Notes: generated by a model not told the origin, from the sequence alone. DNA of 22,859 nucleotides from an uncultured Ruminococcus sp. (GCA_946537565.1 CAMNFW010000003.1:1-22859), one strand, 5' to 3'; counted from the stretch's first letter, positions 14,933 to 22,859 are shown. Made by a program: numbers and translations.

Positions 14933-16405
14933 TTAATAGCCGGCTTCTTCGGCGGCAGCAGCAGCGGAAGCCTGTTCATTTTCATACTCGAAGTCAGCGA
15001 TATTCTGTTCATGCTCTTCAAGAGTTTCAGCGAATCTGGTCTCACCGGTGCTGAGATTAGCGTAGAAGTAATAGTAATCGCTTTCATAAGCGGTAAGAAC
15101 GGCATCAATAGCCTCGATACCGGGGTTGCAGATAGCTCCGGGAGGGAGACCGGTGCTTTTATAGGTATCATAGGCATTGACGATAGTCTCGTCAAAGACG
15201 GTCATATTAGGTCTTACAACATCGTTGGCATAGTTTGAGGTCGGGTCAGACTGGAGCATCGGGAAAACATCGGGGTGGTTAAGTCTGTTCCAGAAAACTG
15301 AAGCGACAAGGGTCATAACATCGGTGGTAGCAGCTTCACGCTGAACGATAGAAGAGAAGGTGATAAGCTCATCGAGGGTAAGATTCAGCTCTTTCATACG
15401 CTTTATCCTGTCGTCAGTGAGTTTTTCGTCGAAGTTGAGGTAGATTTTCTGGCAGACCTGTTCAACGTCCATGCCCTCGAAGAAGTAGTAGGTATCCGGG
15501 AAGAGGTAGCCTTCCATACGCTCAAACTTAAGGGTAGTATCAGAGGGGAGCATTTCCTCAAATTCAAAGCCGAAACCGCCGGAGTTGAAGTAGAAGATAA
15601 AGTCATCAGCCTTGCAGATATTGTTTTCTTCCAGTTTTTTAGCAGCCTCAATGAGGGTGATACCTTCGGGGAAGGTGATCTGAACGGATTCGCCCTGTTC
15701 CTCCACCTGTTCTGAGGTCAGCTCATTGATAAGGGTCTCATAAGCCATATTCGGGCGGACGAAATGTTCACCGGGGACGAAGAGACCGTCGGATTCCTTA
15801 AGTCTGGAGAAGAGCTTAAAGGCATCGGGAGAGCGGATAATACCCTCAGATTCCAGCATATTAGCGATATCGTCGGTAGTAGCGCCTTCTGGAATGACGA
15901 GCAGGGTAGTGCGGTCACTTTTGCCGATACCGAACATATCCTTACCGTAGCCGATGATTACCAGGGACAGGATAATAGAAACACCGAAGATGAATGTAGT
16001 GAGGATAAGAACACCCGGAAGGCGGCTTCTTTGTTTTTTACGTTTTCTTTTTTTCTTTTTGTCTGAGGGAGATTTTTTGCGGTGGGGAGGCTCAGGGGGA
16101 GCATCCTGCTGATAAGACTGAGGCTCCTCATCGTTATCGTAATCATATTCCGGTTCCGGTTCAGATTCTGGATCCGGCTCAGTTTCAGGCTCGTCCTCAT
16201 CATCGGGAACAGCAACTCTTTCCGGCTCAGGGGGAGCAGCAGGCTTGTCGAGGAAGCTGAAAGCATCGGCATCAGCCTGTTCATCGGGAGAAAGCACCGG
16301 CTCATTATTTTCTGGGGGAGCGCCGGAGTTTTCGTCTGAGTCATTCTGAGGATCGCCGCCGAGGTTATCGAGGAGATCGTCGAGTTTCAAATTATCTGTA
16401 TTCAT
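14933..16405 (-). CDS. mltG: Endolytic transglycosylase MltG (YceG-like)
   Basis: This 490-aa protein cleaves nascent peptidoglycan strands and sets glycan length. It has a cytoplasmic tail (1-128) that is strongly acidic and Pro/Glu-rich, then a KKKKRKRKKQR basic patch, one membrane helix (~130-152) and an extracytoplasmic region. The outer region shows two LysM-like segments (IPEGATTDDIANMLESEGI and FPEGITLIEAAKKLEENNI), EGYLFPDTYYF (298-308) and SSIVQREAA with the catalytic Glu357. VFWNRLN, LQSDPTSNYA and LPPGAICNPG follow, all YceG hallmarks. The long acidic tail is unlike the short E. coli form and is common in Firmicutes. The start overlaps the end of the 5-FCL gene by 14 bases, which suggests translational coupling. 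Confidence 0.93.
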   Translation of the reverse strand: MNTDNLKLDDLLDNLGGDPQNDSDENSGAPPENNEPVLSPDEQADADAFSFLDKPAAPPEPERVAVPDDEDEPETEPDPESEPEPEYDYDNDEEPQSYQQDAPPEPPHRKKSPSDKKKKRKRKKQRSRLPGVLILTTFIFGVSIILSLVIIGYGKDMFGIGKSDRTTLLVIPEGATTDDIANMLESEGIIRSPDAFKLFSRLKESDGLFVPGEHFVRPNMAYETLINELTSEQVEEQGESVQITFPEGITLIEAAKKLEENNICKADDFIFYFNSGGFGFEFEEMLPSDTTLKFERMEGYLFPDTYYFFEGMDVEQVCQKIYLNFDEKLTDDRIKRMKELNLTLDELITFSSIVQREAATTDVMTLVASVFWNRLNHPDVFPMLQSDPTSNYANDVVRPNMTVFDETIVNAYDTYKSTGLPPGAICNPGIEAIDAVLTAYESDYYYFYANLSTGETRFAETLEEHEQNIADFEYENEQASAAAAAEEAGY

Positions 16406-16955
16406 TGCACAGCACAGTCCTTTCTTCTGTGATGATCAGCTCTACAGGCTTGTCATGTTCAGCCGCAGGGAGATCATGGGTGATAAGTGCTTCATAAGTC
16501 AGGGCAGCAGTTTTAATGCCGGGGTTTCCGGCGAGGAATTTATCGTAATAACCGCCGCCGTAGCCGAGTCTTCTGCCGTTCAGGGTAAAGGCAAGACCGG
16601 GAACGATGCAAACGGAATTTCGGGATAAGAACGGCTGGGGAGCGGAAAGCTCCGGCTCCGGGATACCGTAAGCACCTTTTTTCAGCTGACTGAGATCGGT
16701 AATGATATGGAAGGACATATCCCTGCCGCTGCCGCATTTTGGGAAAGCCGCAGAAATGCCCATATTCAGGAGTTTTTCAGCAATACTCCAGGTGCTGACC
16801 TCAGTGAGATAGGAAGCATAGAGCAAAACGCAGTCAACACCGCTGAGGATACCGCTGGAGAAGAGGTTTTCAGCGATACACCGGTCTTTTTCAGGAGAAT
16901 GCACCTCAGCTCTTATGCCTGAGAAGAATTTTCTCAGTTCTTTTTTATCTGTCAT
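16392..16955 (-). CDS. 5-formyltetrahydrofolate cyclo-ligase
   Basis: This 187-aa enzyme converts 5-formyl-THF to 5,10-methenyl-THF using ATP. It has the N-terminal KKELRKFF basic motif and the family signature GRRLGYGGGYYDKFL (127-141), which binds phosphate and folate. VPGLAFTLNG sits just before the signature. ATG at 16955 overlaps the TAA of the preceding gene as TAATG, so translation is probably coupled. A GTG nine bases earlier is the alternative start. It lies in a block with thyX, another folate-dependent enzyme. Length is normal for the family. Confidence 0.93.
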   Translation of the reverse strand: MTDKKELRKFFSGIRAEVHSPEKDRCIAENLFSSGILSGVDCVLLYASYLTEVSTWSIAEKLLNMGISAAFPKCGSGRDMSFHIITDLSQLKKGAYGIPEPELSAPQPFLSRNSVCIVPGLAFTLNGRRLGYGGGYYDKFLAGNPGIKTAALTYEALITHDLPAAEHDKPVELIITEERTVLCNEYR

Positions 16956-17497
16956 TACCTGCACATGATGGAAGCCTTGATGCGGCGGCTTTCAGCTTCG
17001 GAGGAAAGCACTTCGATGAGCTTAAGACCGAAATCCACAGCTACACCGGCACCTCTTGCGGTGATGATATTGCCGTCACAGGCAACGGAGTCAGTGCTGA
17101 CAAGAGCGCCTTCGAGCTGAGTTTCAAAGCCCTCATAGCAGACAGCCTTTCTGCCTTTGAGCAGACCCTTGTGGCCGAGAATGCTTGGGGCAGCACAGAT
17201 AGCGCCGATAAATTTGTTATTCTCCATGCAGAAGTCGATAGCCTGCTGAACATAGGGAGATTTTTCGAGGTTAAGGGTACCTGGCATACCGCCGGGGAGG
17301 ACGATCATTTCCAGTTCGTCAGTGAGGGGAGCCTGCTGTTCGATAGTATCAGCAGCCACATGGATACCATGGGAGCCGGCGATAACGCTGTCGCCCACAC
17401 CAACGGTAATGACCTGCTTGCCGCTTCTGCGGAGGAGGTCGATAGGAGCTGTAGCTTCCAGCTCTTCAAAGCCGTTTGCGAGAAAAACATAGATCAT
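16955..17497 (-). CDS. DJ-1/PfpI family protein
   Basis: With the start at ATG 17497 this is a 180-aa protein of the DJ-1/ThiJ/PfpI superfamily. It shows FLANGFEELEA with the conserved Glu14, PIDLLRRSG, VLPGGMPG, and the nucleophile elbow AICAAPSIL with Cys101. The DJ-1 branch is known for glyoxalase or deglycase-like and stress-related activities; the reaction here is not known. AGGA in ATCCTTT (17504-17510) lies six bases before the ATG, and the longer frame from 17533 lacks such support. The gene begins 102 bp after thyX and its stop overlaps the 5-FCL start. Confidence 0.9.
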   Translation of the reverse strand: MIYVFLANGFEELEATAPIDLLRRSGKQVITVGVGDSVIAGSHGIHVAADTIEQQAPLTDELEMIVLPGGMPGTLNLEKSPYVQQAIDFCMENNKFIGAICAAPSILGHKGLLKGRKAVCYEGFETQLEGALVSTDSVACDGNIITARGAGVAVDFGLKLIEVLSSEAESRRIKASIMCR

Positions 17498-17599
17498 AGT
17501 TGAATCCTTTCTTTGAGCCGGTGAAAACTGCAAAGCCTTACCGGAGCCGATATTACGGCAAGTTTCAGGGCATACAGTTTTTTAAAAAATACCGGACAT

Positions 17600-18397
17600 T
17601 TAACAATTATCGTTATTGACTTCTGATACAAGGTCAGCGTAAAAAGCCCTGACCTCATTTATTTTACCGCAGGACATTTTACCTTCCGGGCATTTTCCCT
17701 GAGCCACACAAGAAGGACCGGCATGGCAGAAGATATTGGGTGCGGTCTGTAAACACAGCTTGAGCATCTGCAAAGCCACTTCCCTGATCTCCCACTGAGC
17801 CCTGTTGCAGCAGCGGTGGCGGAAGAAATTGAAGAGAGACCGGACGTTCATAGTAACGACGATCTTGGTTTCGCAGGCATTTGGCAGGAGAAAGCGAGCG
17901 TCCTCATAGGCGAGTTTTTTAGCCTTGGAGAGGGCAGTTTTCTCGTCAAGACCCTGAGCGGCAAACTCCTGGGCGTGATGCTGGGTAAGAATATCAGCGA
18001 GCTTCTCATAGCTCTGGGTGATCATAGCGATAGTATTGTCGAAGATCTCCTTAGCTTCCGGGATAGAATCCACCGCCGGGGGAGTTATGAAATCGAAGCC
18101 GTTTTCATTGACATACCGCTGACTTTTCTGGGAATAAGAAGCGATACGGTGACGCACCAGCTGGTGGGAGCAGGCACGGGAGATACCCTCAATGCCGAAG
18201 GTGAAGCTGACGTGTTCCATGACACTTTCGTGGCCGATAGAAACGAGCATATCAATAAACTGGCTGGTTTTATCCGGAGTGAGTCCTTCACTGATACCGC
18301 TGATGCCGGAGCTTGAATAGCAGAGTTTAGCGGCAGTGGCAGCGATTTTTTCAGGCTCTGGGGTGTGAGCGAGAAGAGTGACTGAAGGATATGACAA
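17600..18397 (-). CDS. thyX: Flavin-dependent thymidylate synthase
   Basis: This 265-aa enzyme makes dTMP from dUMP using 5,10-methylene-THF, FAD and NADPH. The ThyX signature RHRIASYSQKSQR (82-94) fits RHRxxSxxxxSxR exactly. SVMEHVSFTFGIEG (58-71) and the later FNFFRHRCCNRAQWEIR are also typical. The start is TTG at 18397 with GAGGTG (18408-18403) five bases upstream, an uncommon start codon. It is the first gene of the minus-strand block and has its own promoter at 18509-18481. No thyA was seen in the window. The C-terminal stretch has several Cys (CHAGPSCVAQGKCPEGKMSC), possibly metal-binding, as seen in some clostridial ThyX proteins. Confidence 0.95.
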   Translation of the reverse strand: MSYPSVTLLAHTPEPEKIAATAAKLCYSSSGISGISEGLTPDKTSQFIDMLVSIGHESVMEHVSFTFGIEGISRACSHQLVRHRIASYSQKSQRYVNENGFDFITPPAVDSIPEAKEIFDNTIAMITQSYEKLADILTQHHAQEFAAQGLDEKTALSKAKKLAYEDARFLLPNACETKIVVTMNVRSLFNFFRHRCCNRAQWEIREVALQMLKLCLQTAPNIFCHAGPSCVAQGKCPEGKMSCGKINEVRAFYADLVSEVNNDNC

Positions 18398-18480
18398 AAT
18401 ATCACCTCATTATAAATAGTATAACCTTGAAGATATCAGAGCCGCCGAAGGCAGACAGCTGACAAAAAACATATATTACT

Positions 18481-18509
18481 ATTCTATCATTTTTTTGCAG
18501 TCAAGTCAA
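18481..18509 (-). promoter_or_regulatory. Sigma-A promoter of the thyX block
   Basis: On the minus strand TTGACT (18509-18504) and TAGAAT (18486-18481) are separated by 17 bp. A leader of about 75 nt follows with a small stem CTGCC-TTC-GGCGG near 18441-18453. Confidence 0.7.
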
Positions 18510-18601
18510 GGAAATACGCAAATATTATAATATATAATTGATTTAACTGACATATCCGGGGGAAGAATTATGAAATATTGGAAAAAATTTTCTTTTTTCT
18601 A

Positions 18602-18630
18602 TGGACAAATCAAAAAAAATGTAGTATAAT
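18602..18630 (+). promoter_or_regulatory. Sigma-A promoter of the PrsA-like lipoprotein gene
   Basis: TGGACA (18602-18607), a 17-bp spacer and TATAAT (18625-18630) predict a start near 18637 and a leader of about 150 nt. The leader from 18644 is open in frame with the gene but lacks a site for an upstream start. I saw no known riboswitch in it. The rest of 18398-18787 holds nothing else that I can support. Confidence 0.75.
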
Positions 18631-18787
18631 AACATAGTGTCTGATGAACGGAAGGAATTTTCAAGGTCATGCGAACCTTACTAAGGCTGGAGTGAACGTT
18701 TTCCGGACTTTTCCGCTTTTGACTATTCAGACGATTTGCCGCAGATTTCTGACTGGCGGCATTATTACGATCGGAGGCATTATTATA

Positions 18788-20035
18788 ATGAACAATATCA
18801 GAAAAATCGCTGCCGGCGCAGTGGCTGCACTGCTTGCCGCAGGTACATTCGGCTGCGCTTCACCGGCTATCGGCAGCGGTTCGAGAACTGCATTGACTGT
18901 GGACGGCTATGACGTAAACGCAGGTATTTTCATATACTATACTATGCAGGCTTACAGCGAGGCTGTTACAGAGCTGACCGGCGAGGACGGTACAGCTCCT
19001 GACCTTGAAACTGTAAAAAGCTCAAAGATCGGCGATGTGGATTCCGAGGACTGGATCCAGGACAAGGCTACTGAGTATTGCCGTGACTATGTATCGCTGC
19101 TAAAGGAGTTTGAAGCTATCGGCGGCGAGCTTTCAGCTGAGGACAAGGATCAGGCAGCTTCAATGGCTGAGTATTACTATAATTCCGACAGCCGCAATGA
19201 GACCAACGGCATCAGCCTTGACTCAATGAAAAAGGTGGCTGAAAGCACTTACATCGAGCAGGAGATCTTCAAGCATTACTATGGTTTCGACAGCGAGTAC
19301 GGCTGCTCCGAGGACGAGCTTAAGGATTATTTTGAAGAAAACTTTGCGAGAGTGAAGTATTTCTCAATAAGCCTCACCGACAGCGCAGGCGAGCCGCTTA
19401 CAGCTGATGAGGTACGTCAGCGCAAGAAGATGGCTGAGGATTATGTAAAGCAGATCAATGCAAAGTCCGGCGAGCTTGAAAAAATGCAGGAAGTTGACGT
19501 TGCAAGCGATGACTATGACGAGTTCCTTACAGCTCAGACTACCACCGCTGAGGACGGTTCTGTTGAAACCACCACCACTACCGCTGCAACTACCACCGCT
19601 GAGGGTGAAACTACCACTACTACCACCACCGACCCTTATGCAAATGAAAGACTTCTCCAGAAAAATACCACAACATCTGCTGATGAAGCTGCTGAAAACA
19701 CCGAGACCGAAGCTGCTGAGGAAGAAACTGATGCTCAGAAACAGCAGAATGCTTTCAATGACTATGTGTTCAACGAGCTGGGAATTGGCGAAGCTAAGGT
19801 CTATGAATACAGCGATGACATGATCTATGTGGTCATCAGAGGTGATCTGCGTGAGCGCATGACAGAGGACGATTACTGGTCTGAGGATTATATTTCACAG
19901 CTCCAGCAGCTGAAATATTACGATGAGTTTATTAAACTGCTGGAAAAGAAGGCTGAAAACCTTGAGATCGACAAGAACAGCTCAGCCTACAGAAGATATT
20001 CCCCCTTCAAGCTTGTACTTGAAACTGAATCATAA
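18788..20035 (+). CDS. PrsA/SurA-like lipoprotein (extracytoplasmic foldase-like)
   Basis: The start at ATG 18788 gives 415 aa. GGAGG (18773-18777) lies ten bases upstream, and the product begins with a lipoprotein signal (MNNIRKIAAG, hydrophobic core, FGC with Cys23). An in-frame ATG at 18644 would bury that signal under 48 residues. The mature part resembles the N-terminal chaperone domain of SurA/PrsA: a strand LTVDGYDVNAGIF followed by helices, then EDELKDYFEENFARVKYFSIS, which in PrsA precedes the PPIase domain. The region that would hold a parvulin fold is interrupted by a Thr-rich low-complexity stretch (about residues 252-285, with runs of TTT) and no parvulin motif is clear. I infer a membrane-anchored secretion chaperone. 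PPIase activity is doubtful. Confidence 0.75.
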   Translation: MNNIRKIAAGAVAALLAAGTFGCASPAIGSGSRTALTVDGYDVNAGIFIYYTMQAYSEAVTELTGEDGTAPDLETVKSSKIGDVDSEDWIQDKATEYCRDYVSLLKEFEAIGGELSAEDKDQAASMAEYYYNSDSRNETNGISLDSMKKVAESTYIEQEIFKHYYGFDSEYGCSEDELKDYFEENFARVKYFSISLTDSAGEPLTADEVRQRKKMAEDYVKQINAKSGELEKMQEVDVASDDYDEFLTAQTTTAEDGSVETTTTTAATTTAEGETTTTTTTDPYANERLLQKNTTTSADEAAENTETEAAEEETDAQKQQNAFNDYVFNELGIGEAKVYEYSDDMIYVVIRGDLRERMTEDDYWSEDYISQLQQLKYYDEFIKLLEKKAENLEIDKNSSAYRRYSPFKLVLETES

Positions 20036-20041
20036 TGAGAA

Positions 20042-20079
20042 CCCTCCTGCGGAAAAACTGCCGTGGGAGGGCTTTTTTT
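20042..20079 (+). terminator. Rho-independent terminator after the PrsA-like gene
   Basis: An 11-bp stem with two G-U pairs (20042-20052 with 20061-20071, core CCCTCC/GGAGGG) has an 8-nt loop and a run of seven T at 20073-20079. Confidence 0.92.
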
Positions 20080-20152
20080 ATCAGCTGATGACAAAGCCTT
20101 TTATTCATATCTGAAATGTAGGAATATTTTTTGAAAAATTTCAGAAAAGCTA

Positions 20153-20181
20153 TTGACAAATGAGAAAAGTCGTGATATAAT
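20153..20181 (+). promoter_or_regulatory. Sigma-A promoter of cysK
   Basis: TTGACA (20153-20158) and TATAAT (20176-20181) match consensus perfectly with a 17-bp spacer, plus an extended -10 TGA at 20173-20175. Just downstream, ATACC and AGGAAATAT (about 20189-20210) form a weak imperfect dyad that might be an operator for a cysteine regulator; this is speculative. Confidence 0.85.
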
Positions 20182-20260
20182 ATAAACATACCAAACATAT
20201 AGGAAATATAGTAAATCTGATTTCCCTGTTTGTGATCTTATTTTTAAAGGAGATTTTATT

Positions 20261-21187
20261 ATGGCTATTGTAAAAAAAATTACTGATCTTATAGGAAATA
20301 CACCTATCCTTGAACTGGAAAATACCGAAAAGGCTGAAAACCTCGAAGCAAGAATCCTTGCAAAGCTTGAATATTTCAATCCTGCCGGCAGTGTCAAGGA
20401 CAGGATCGCAAAGGCTATGGTGGACGATGCTGAGGCTAAGGGTCTGCTGAAACCCGGCAGCGTTATTATCGAGCCTACCAGCGGAAATACCGGTATCGGT
20501 CTTGCTTCCGTGGCAGCTTCAAGAGGCTACAGGCTTATCATCACCATGCCGGAGACCATGAGTATCGAGCGCCGCAATCTTATGAAGGCTTACGGTGCTG
20601 AGCTGGTGCTGACAGAAGGCTCAAAGGGCATGAAGGGTGCAATTGCTAAGGCTAATGAGCTGGCTAAGGAAATTCCCGACAGCTTCATCCCTTCACAGTT
20701 CACAAATCCCGCAAATCCCGAAATTCACAAGAATACCACCGGTGTTGAGATCTGGAACGACACAGAAGGCAAGGTTGATATTTTCGTTGCCGGCGTTGGC
20801 ACAGGCGGAACCATAAGCGGTGTAGGTGCATATCTTAAGTCAAAAAATCCTGACATCAAGGTGGTAGCCGTAGAGCCGAAGAGTTCACCGGTGCTGTCCG
20901 AAGGCAAAGCCGGTCCTCACAAGATTCAGGGCATCGGTGCAGGATTTGTGCCGGAAACGCTGAATACCGGCATTTATGACGAGATCATCACAGTTGAGAA
21001 CGATGCTGCATTTGCTTCCGGAAGAGCAATTGCAAAGACCGAGGGCGTGCTGGTAGGAATTTCCTCCGGAGCAGCACTCTGGGAAGCAATTCAGCTGGCG
21101 AAGCGTCCTGAGAACAAGGGAAAGACCATTGTTGCCCTTCTTCCCGACACCGGCGAGCGTTATCTTTCAACCCCGATGTTTGACTAA
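20261..21187 (+). CDS. cysK: Cysteine synthase (O-acetylserine sulfhydrylase)
   Basis: This 308-aa PLP enzyme makes L-cysteine from O-acetylserine and sulfide. Key features are [10 protein letters not shown] (11-20), the PLP lysine Lys46 in [20 protein letters not shown] (from 73), the phosphate-binding loop [10 protein letters not shown], and SGAALWEA near the C-terminus. Length and motifs fit CysK of the A type. AAAGGAG (20246-20252) lies eight bases before the ATG. It is monocistronic, with a perfect-consensus promoter upstream and a terminator right after the stop. CysM (thiosulfate-using) or cystathionine beta-synthase is less likely because there is no extra domain. Confidence 0.96.
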   Translation: MAIVKKITDLIGNTPILELENTEKAENLEARILAKLEYFNPAGSVKDRIAKAMVDDAEAKGLLKPGSVIIEPTSGNTGIGLASVAASRGYRLIITMPETMSIERRNLMKAYGAELVLTEGSKGMKGAIAKANELAKEIPDSFIPSQFTNPANPEIHKNTTGVEIWNDTEGKVDIFVAGVGTGGTISGVGAYLKSKNPDIKVVAVEPKSSPVLSEGKAGPHKIQGIGAGFVPETLNTGIYDEIITVENDAAFASGRAIAKTEGVLVGISSGAALWEAIQLAKRPENKGKTIVALLPDTGERYLSTPMFD

Positions 21188-21213
21188 GGTGTATATAGTT
21201 ACCTCCTATTCTG

Positions 21214-21245
21214 ATCTCCCTGCGGAAACGTGGGGAGATTTTTTG
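21214..21245 (+). terminator. Rho-independent terminator after cysK
   Basis: An 11-bp stem (21214-21224 with 21229-21239, ATCTCCC/GGGAGAT core) is closed by a GAAA loop and followed by T residues to 21244. Confidence 0.92.
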
Positions 21246-21279
21246 TAGAAAAAATTTTGAAATATTTGCAAAGAAACTA

Positions 21280-21308
21280 TTGATTTTTACTGGAAAGTGT
21301 GGTATAAT
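21280..21308 (+). promoter_or_regulatory. Extended -10 promoter of the HEFGH protein gene
   Basis: TATAAT (21303-21308) is preceded by TGG at 21300-21302, an extended -10 element, and by TTGATT (21280-21285) at 17-bp spacing. The predicted start is near 21315, over 300 nt before the ATG at 21632. Confidence 0.75.
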
Positions 21309-21314
21309 ATTTAT

Positions 21315-21631
21315 ATTATATTATGTTTTGTATAATTTTAGGCTTTGCAAAACTATCTGTTTACGTTAAGTAAAAAATGATCAGCTATTTTACTACGGTC
21401 AGTCTGCACTTTATGACCGTTAGTTAAAATATATTTCAGTCTGGGACTTTAGGCAGTTTCAGGCTGAGGGGAGATCCTGTAAGGGGGAACATATCAGATG
21501 TGACCGCATTCTTTGAAATATGCGGTCATGCTGGTTTTATTTGTGCTTTTCAGCATCTGTAGGCTAAGCTTTTAAACCGCCGCAGTTAAGGCAGCTGGAC
21601 GGAAAAAATATCACTGAAGGGGTTTGAAAAA
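21315..21631 (+). ncRNA. Long structured 5' leader, possible cis-regulatory RNA
   Basis: The leader is non-coding on the plus strand and carries strong hairpins. One stem has ACGGTCA (21395-21401) with TGACCGT (21414-21420), extended by TATTTTACT pairing with AGTTAAAATA to about 17 pairs. A second has TGACCGCAT (21501-21509) with ATGCGGTCA (21520-21528). CAGATG (21495-21500) with CATCTG (21554-21559) can enclose it, next to ATGCTG (21528-21533) with CAGCAT (21551-21556). Between the two lies a purine-rich segment GAGGGGAGATCCTGTAAG. I could not match a known riboswitch class. The gene's ribosome binding site GAAGGGG is at 21616-21622. Confidence 0.5.
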
Positions 21632-22859
21632 ATGAAAAGATTTATTAAAAGATCGGCAGCAATGATATCAGCTGCTGCTCTGACACTTGGCGCACTTGGC
21701 TATGTACAGCCTGCTGTAGGCAAGCAGACTGCTGTAACTGCCGAGGCTGCGGACAGTCTCAAAACAAGAGACATCTGGTTCGCAAACGAGGACGTTAACC
21801 GTTGGGAGTCCGAGCATTTCCAGTTCATCTGGGGCAAGAACGGTGCGGATTCCAGCAAGATCACCCAGGAATTTCTGGAGGAGAACGCTAAGCATCTTGA
21901 AGCCTGCTGGGACGTTTATATGAACGAGCTTTCAATGGAACCGCCTACACAGTCGGTGAATTTAGCGCTTCGTGACGGCAATGAGTACAAGGTGAATTTT
22001 TATCTTTCAGGCACAGGATTGTCCAGATTTACCGATGACTGGGCATATATGGGCTATGACGATCAGGGCTATGCGTTCATGTTCTGCTGTGTGGGAGCGA
22101 TGCAGAACAGTCCCAATCCTTCGTGGGTCCTGCCTCATGAATTCGGCCACGTTGTTACTGCTCATCAGAGAGGCTGGAATGAAAATAAATACGTCCAGTC
22201 CTGGTGGGAAGCAATAGCTAACTGGTACCGTGAGCAGTTCCTTTATTCTGACTATTACCAGCAGTGGGCAAATGTGAACGGTGTAACGGACTATTTCGAG
22301 ACATACATGAAAAACCTCTGTTTTACGCCAATTCTTGGACGTGACAACTATGCGTCATGGTTTTTCCTTCAGTATCTCACGGAGAATCCTGACAACCTGC
22401 CGGGATATGGCAGCAGCTTTGTGAAAGATCTCATGCAGCAGGGTCAGCCTGACGAGTATCCTTATCTGGAGATCGAGCGCATTTCCGGAGCTGATATCAA
22501 GGACACTCTTGGTCATTATGCTAAGCGTATCGCCACCCTTGACTTGGCACATAAGGCTGATTATCAGAAGCGTCAGAATGAGCTGCTTGCCCGTGGAGCG
22601 TGGAACTGGGGCGAGATATTCACAATCCTTGAAAGATCCACCGGCGATCCGGAATATTATACTGTACCGACAGAGCGTGCGCCGCAGCAGTTTGGAGTTA
22701 ACGTGATACCGCTGGAGGTGACAGGAAGTACAGTTTCCGTGACGCTGACAGGTCTGACAGACGTTGAAGGCGCAGACTGGAGAGCTTGTATTGCTGTTGA
22801 GCAGAATGACGGAACTACGAGATATTCCGACCTTTTCAAATCCGGCGAAACAGCTTCAG
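21632..22859 (+). CDS. Secreted HEFGH (gluzincin-like) metallopeptidase-like protein, 3' truncated
   Basis: The frame opens at ATG 21632, with GAAGGGG nine bases upstream, and runs off the window after 409 codons. MKRFIKRSAAMISAAALTLG is a typical signal peptide, with likely cleavage after an AEA-type site near residues 37-40. The catalytic-looking motif is LPHEFGHVV with His169, Glu170 and His173. Glu193 in SWWEAIANWYREQF lies 20 residues later and fits a gluzincin third zinc ligand. The surrounding sequence is rich in Trp, Tyr and Phe (for example NYASWFFLQYL), and from about residue 350 a beta-rich domain starts. It resembles uncharacterised HExxH extracytoplasmic proteins of Ruminococcus (possibly the DUF6055 family; from memory, unverified). 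Its substrate is unknown. A dockerin could lie beyond the window. Confidence 0.75.
   Translation, partial: MKRFIKRSAAMISAAALTLGALGYVQPAVGKQTAVTAEAADSLKTRDIWFANEDVNRWESEHFQFIWGKNGADSSKITQEFLEENAKHLEACWDVYMNELSMEPPTQSVNLALRDGNEYKVNFYLSGTGLSRFTDDWAYMGYDDQGYAFMFCCVGAMQNSPNPSWVLPHEFGHVVTAHQRGWNENKYVQSWWEAIANWYREQFLYSDYYQQWANVNGVTDYFETYMKNLCFTPILGRDNYASWFFLQYLTENPDNLPGYGSSFVKDLMQQGQPDEYPYLEIERISGADIKDTLGHYAKRIATLDLAHKADYQKRQNELLARGAWNWGEIFTILERSTGDPEYYTVPTERAPQQFGVNVIPLEVTGSTVSVTLTGLTDVEGADWRACIAVEQNDGTTRYSDLFKSGETAS

Noticed and set aside
14420..15238. A 272-codon plus-strand ORF across mltG and the U32 gene
   Set aside because: It is antisense to two genes with clear family signatures, with no recognisable motif or start context.
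18570..18629. A 19-codon ORF with a GGGGGAAG site
   Set aside because: It overlaps the sigma-A promoter of the PrsA-like gene, is extremely short and ends within the -10 element, so it is probably chance.
18644..18787. An upstream ATG extending the PrsA-like protein by 48 residues
   Set aside because: It would bury the lipoprotein signal peptide and has no ribosome binding site, while the ATG at 18788 has both.
21440..21500. GAGGGGAGATCCTGTAAG as an M-box, Mn or glycine riboswitch core
   Set aside because: Only the purine-rich look agrees; the conserved motifs of those classes are missing.

Overview
The window looks like a chromosomal segment from a gut or rumen Firmicute of the Ruminococcus / Oscillospiraceae type. 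Supporting signs are the Thr/Glu-rich linkers in secreted lipoproteins, a Cthe_2159-like carbohydrate-binding beta-helix protein, AGGAGG-type ribosome binding sites, consensus sigma-A promoters with 17-bp spacers, and a thyX / 5-FCL / mltG / U32 gene block. The species assignment is inference from gene content only. No rRNA, tRNA, CRISPR array or insertion sequence was seen.

Layout. 1-1359: 3' part of a secreted beta-helix carbohydrate-binding protein, convergent with a membrane GGDEF diguanylate cyclase (1462-2592, minus), with a shared terminator. 2593-2908: divergent control region with a perfect-consensus sigma-A promoter on each strand. 2909-9633: a three-gene operon of an unrecognised 590-aa protein, a PP2C-type phosphatase with a TTG start, and a 1380-aa multidomain protein. 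The last reads as Ser/Thr kinase, Rossmann (TrkA-N-like) domain, RyR domain, an unassigned region, and a C-terminal Card1/DUF1887-like PD-(D/E)XK nuclease. 9634-10021: non-coding and repeat-rich, with a tandem duplication carrying an exact 24-bp repeat, a strong terminator and a 15-bp tandem array. 10022-12713: divergent Na+/proline-type symporter and class II fructose-bisphosphate aldolase. 12772-13560: lipoprotein (minus). 13697-18397: minus-strand block thyX, DJ-1/PfpI, 5-formyl-THF cyclo-ligase, mltG, U32 peptidase (TrhP-like). 18788-20035: PrsA/SurA-like lipoprotein. 20261-21187: cysteine synthase. 21632-22859: 5' part of a secreted HEFGH metallopeptidase-like protein behind a leader of about 300 nt with strong hairpins.

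How the parts work together. Most genes are housekeeping: glycolysis, cysteine synthesis, folate and dTMP metabolism, peptidoglycan, tRNA modification and secretion. The notable system is the 2909-9633 operon. A kinase and a phosphatase on one transcript give opposing phosphorylation activities. The kinase polypeptide also carries a possible nucleotide or ligand sensor (Rossmann plus RyR) and a nuclease-like effector. This combination resembles biological-conflict or anti-phage systems, but no such activity can be shown from sequence alone. I know of no described system with exactly these three proteins; that novelty rests on memory, not a search.
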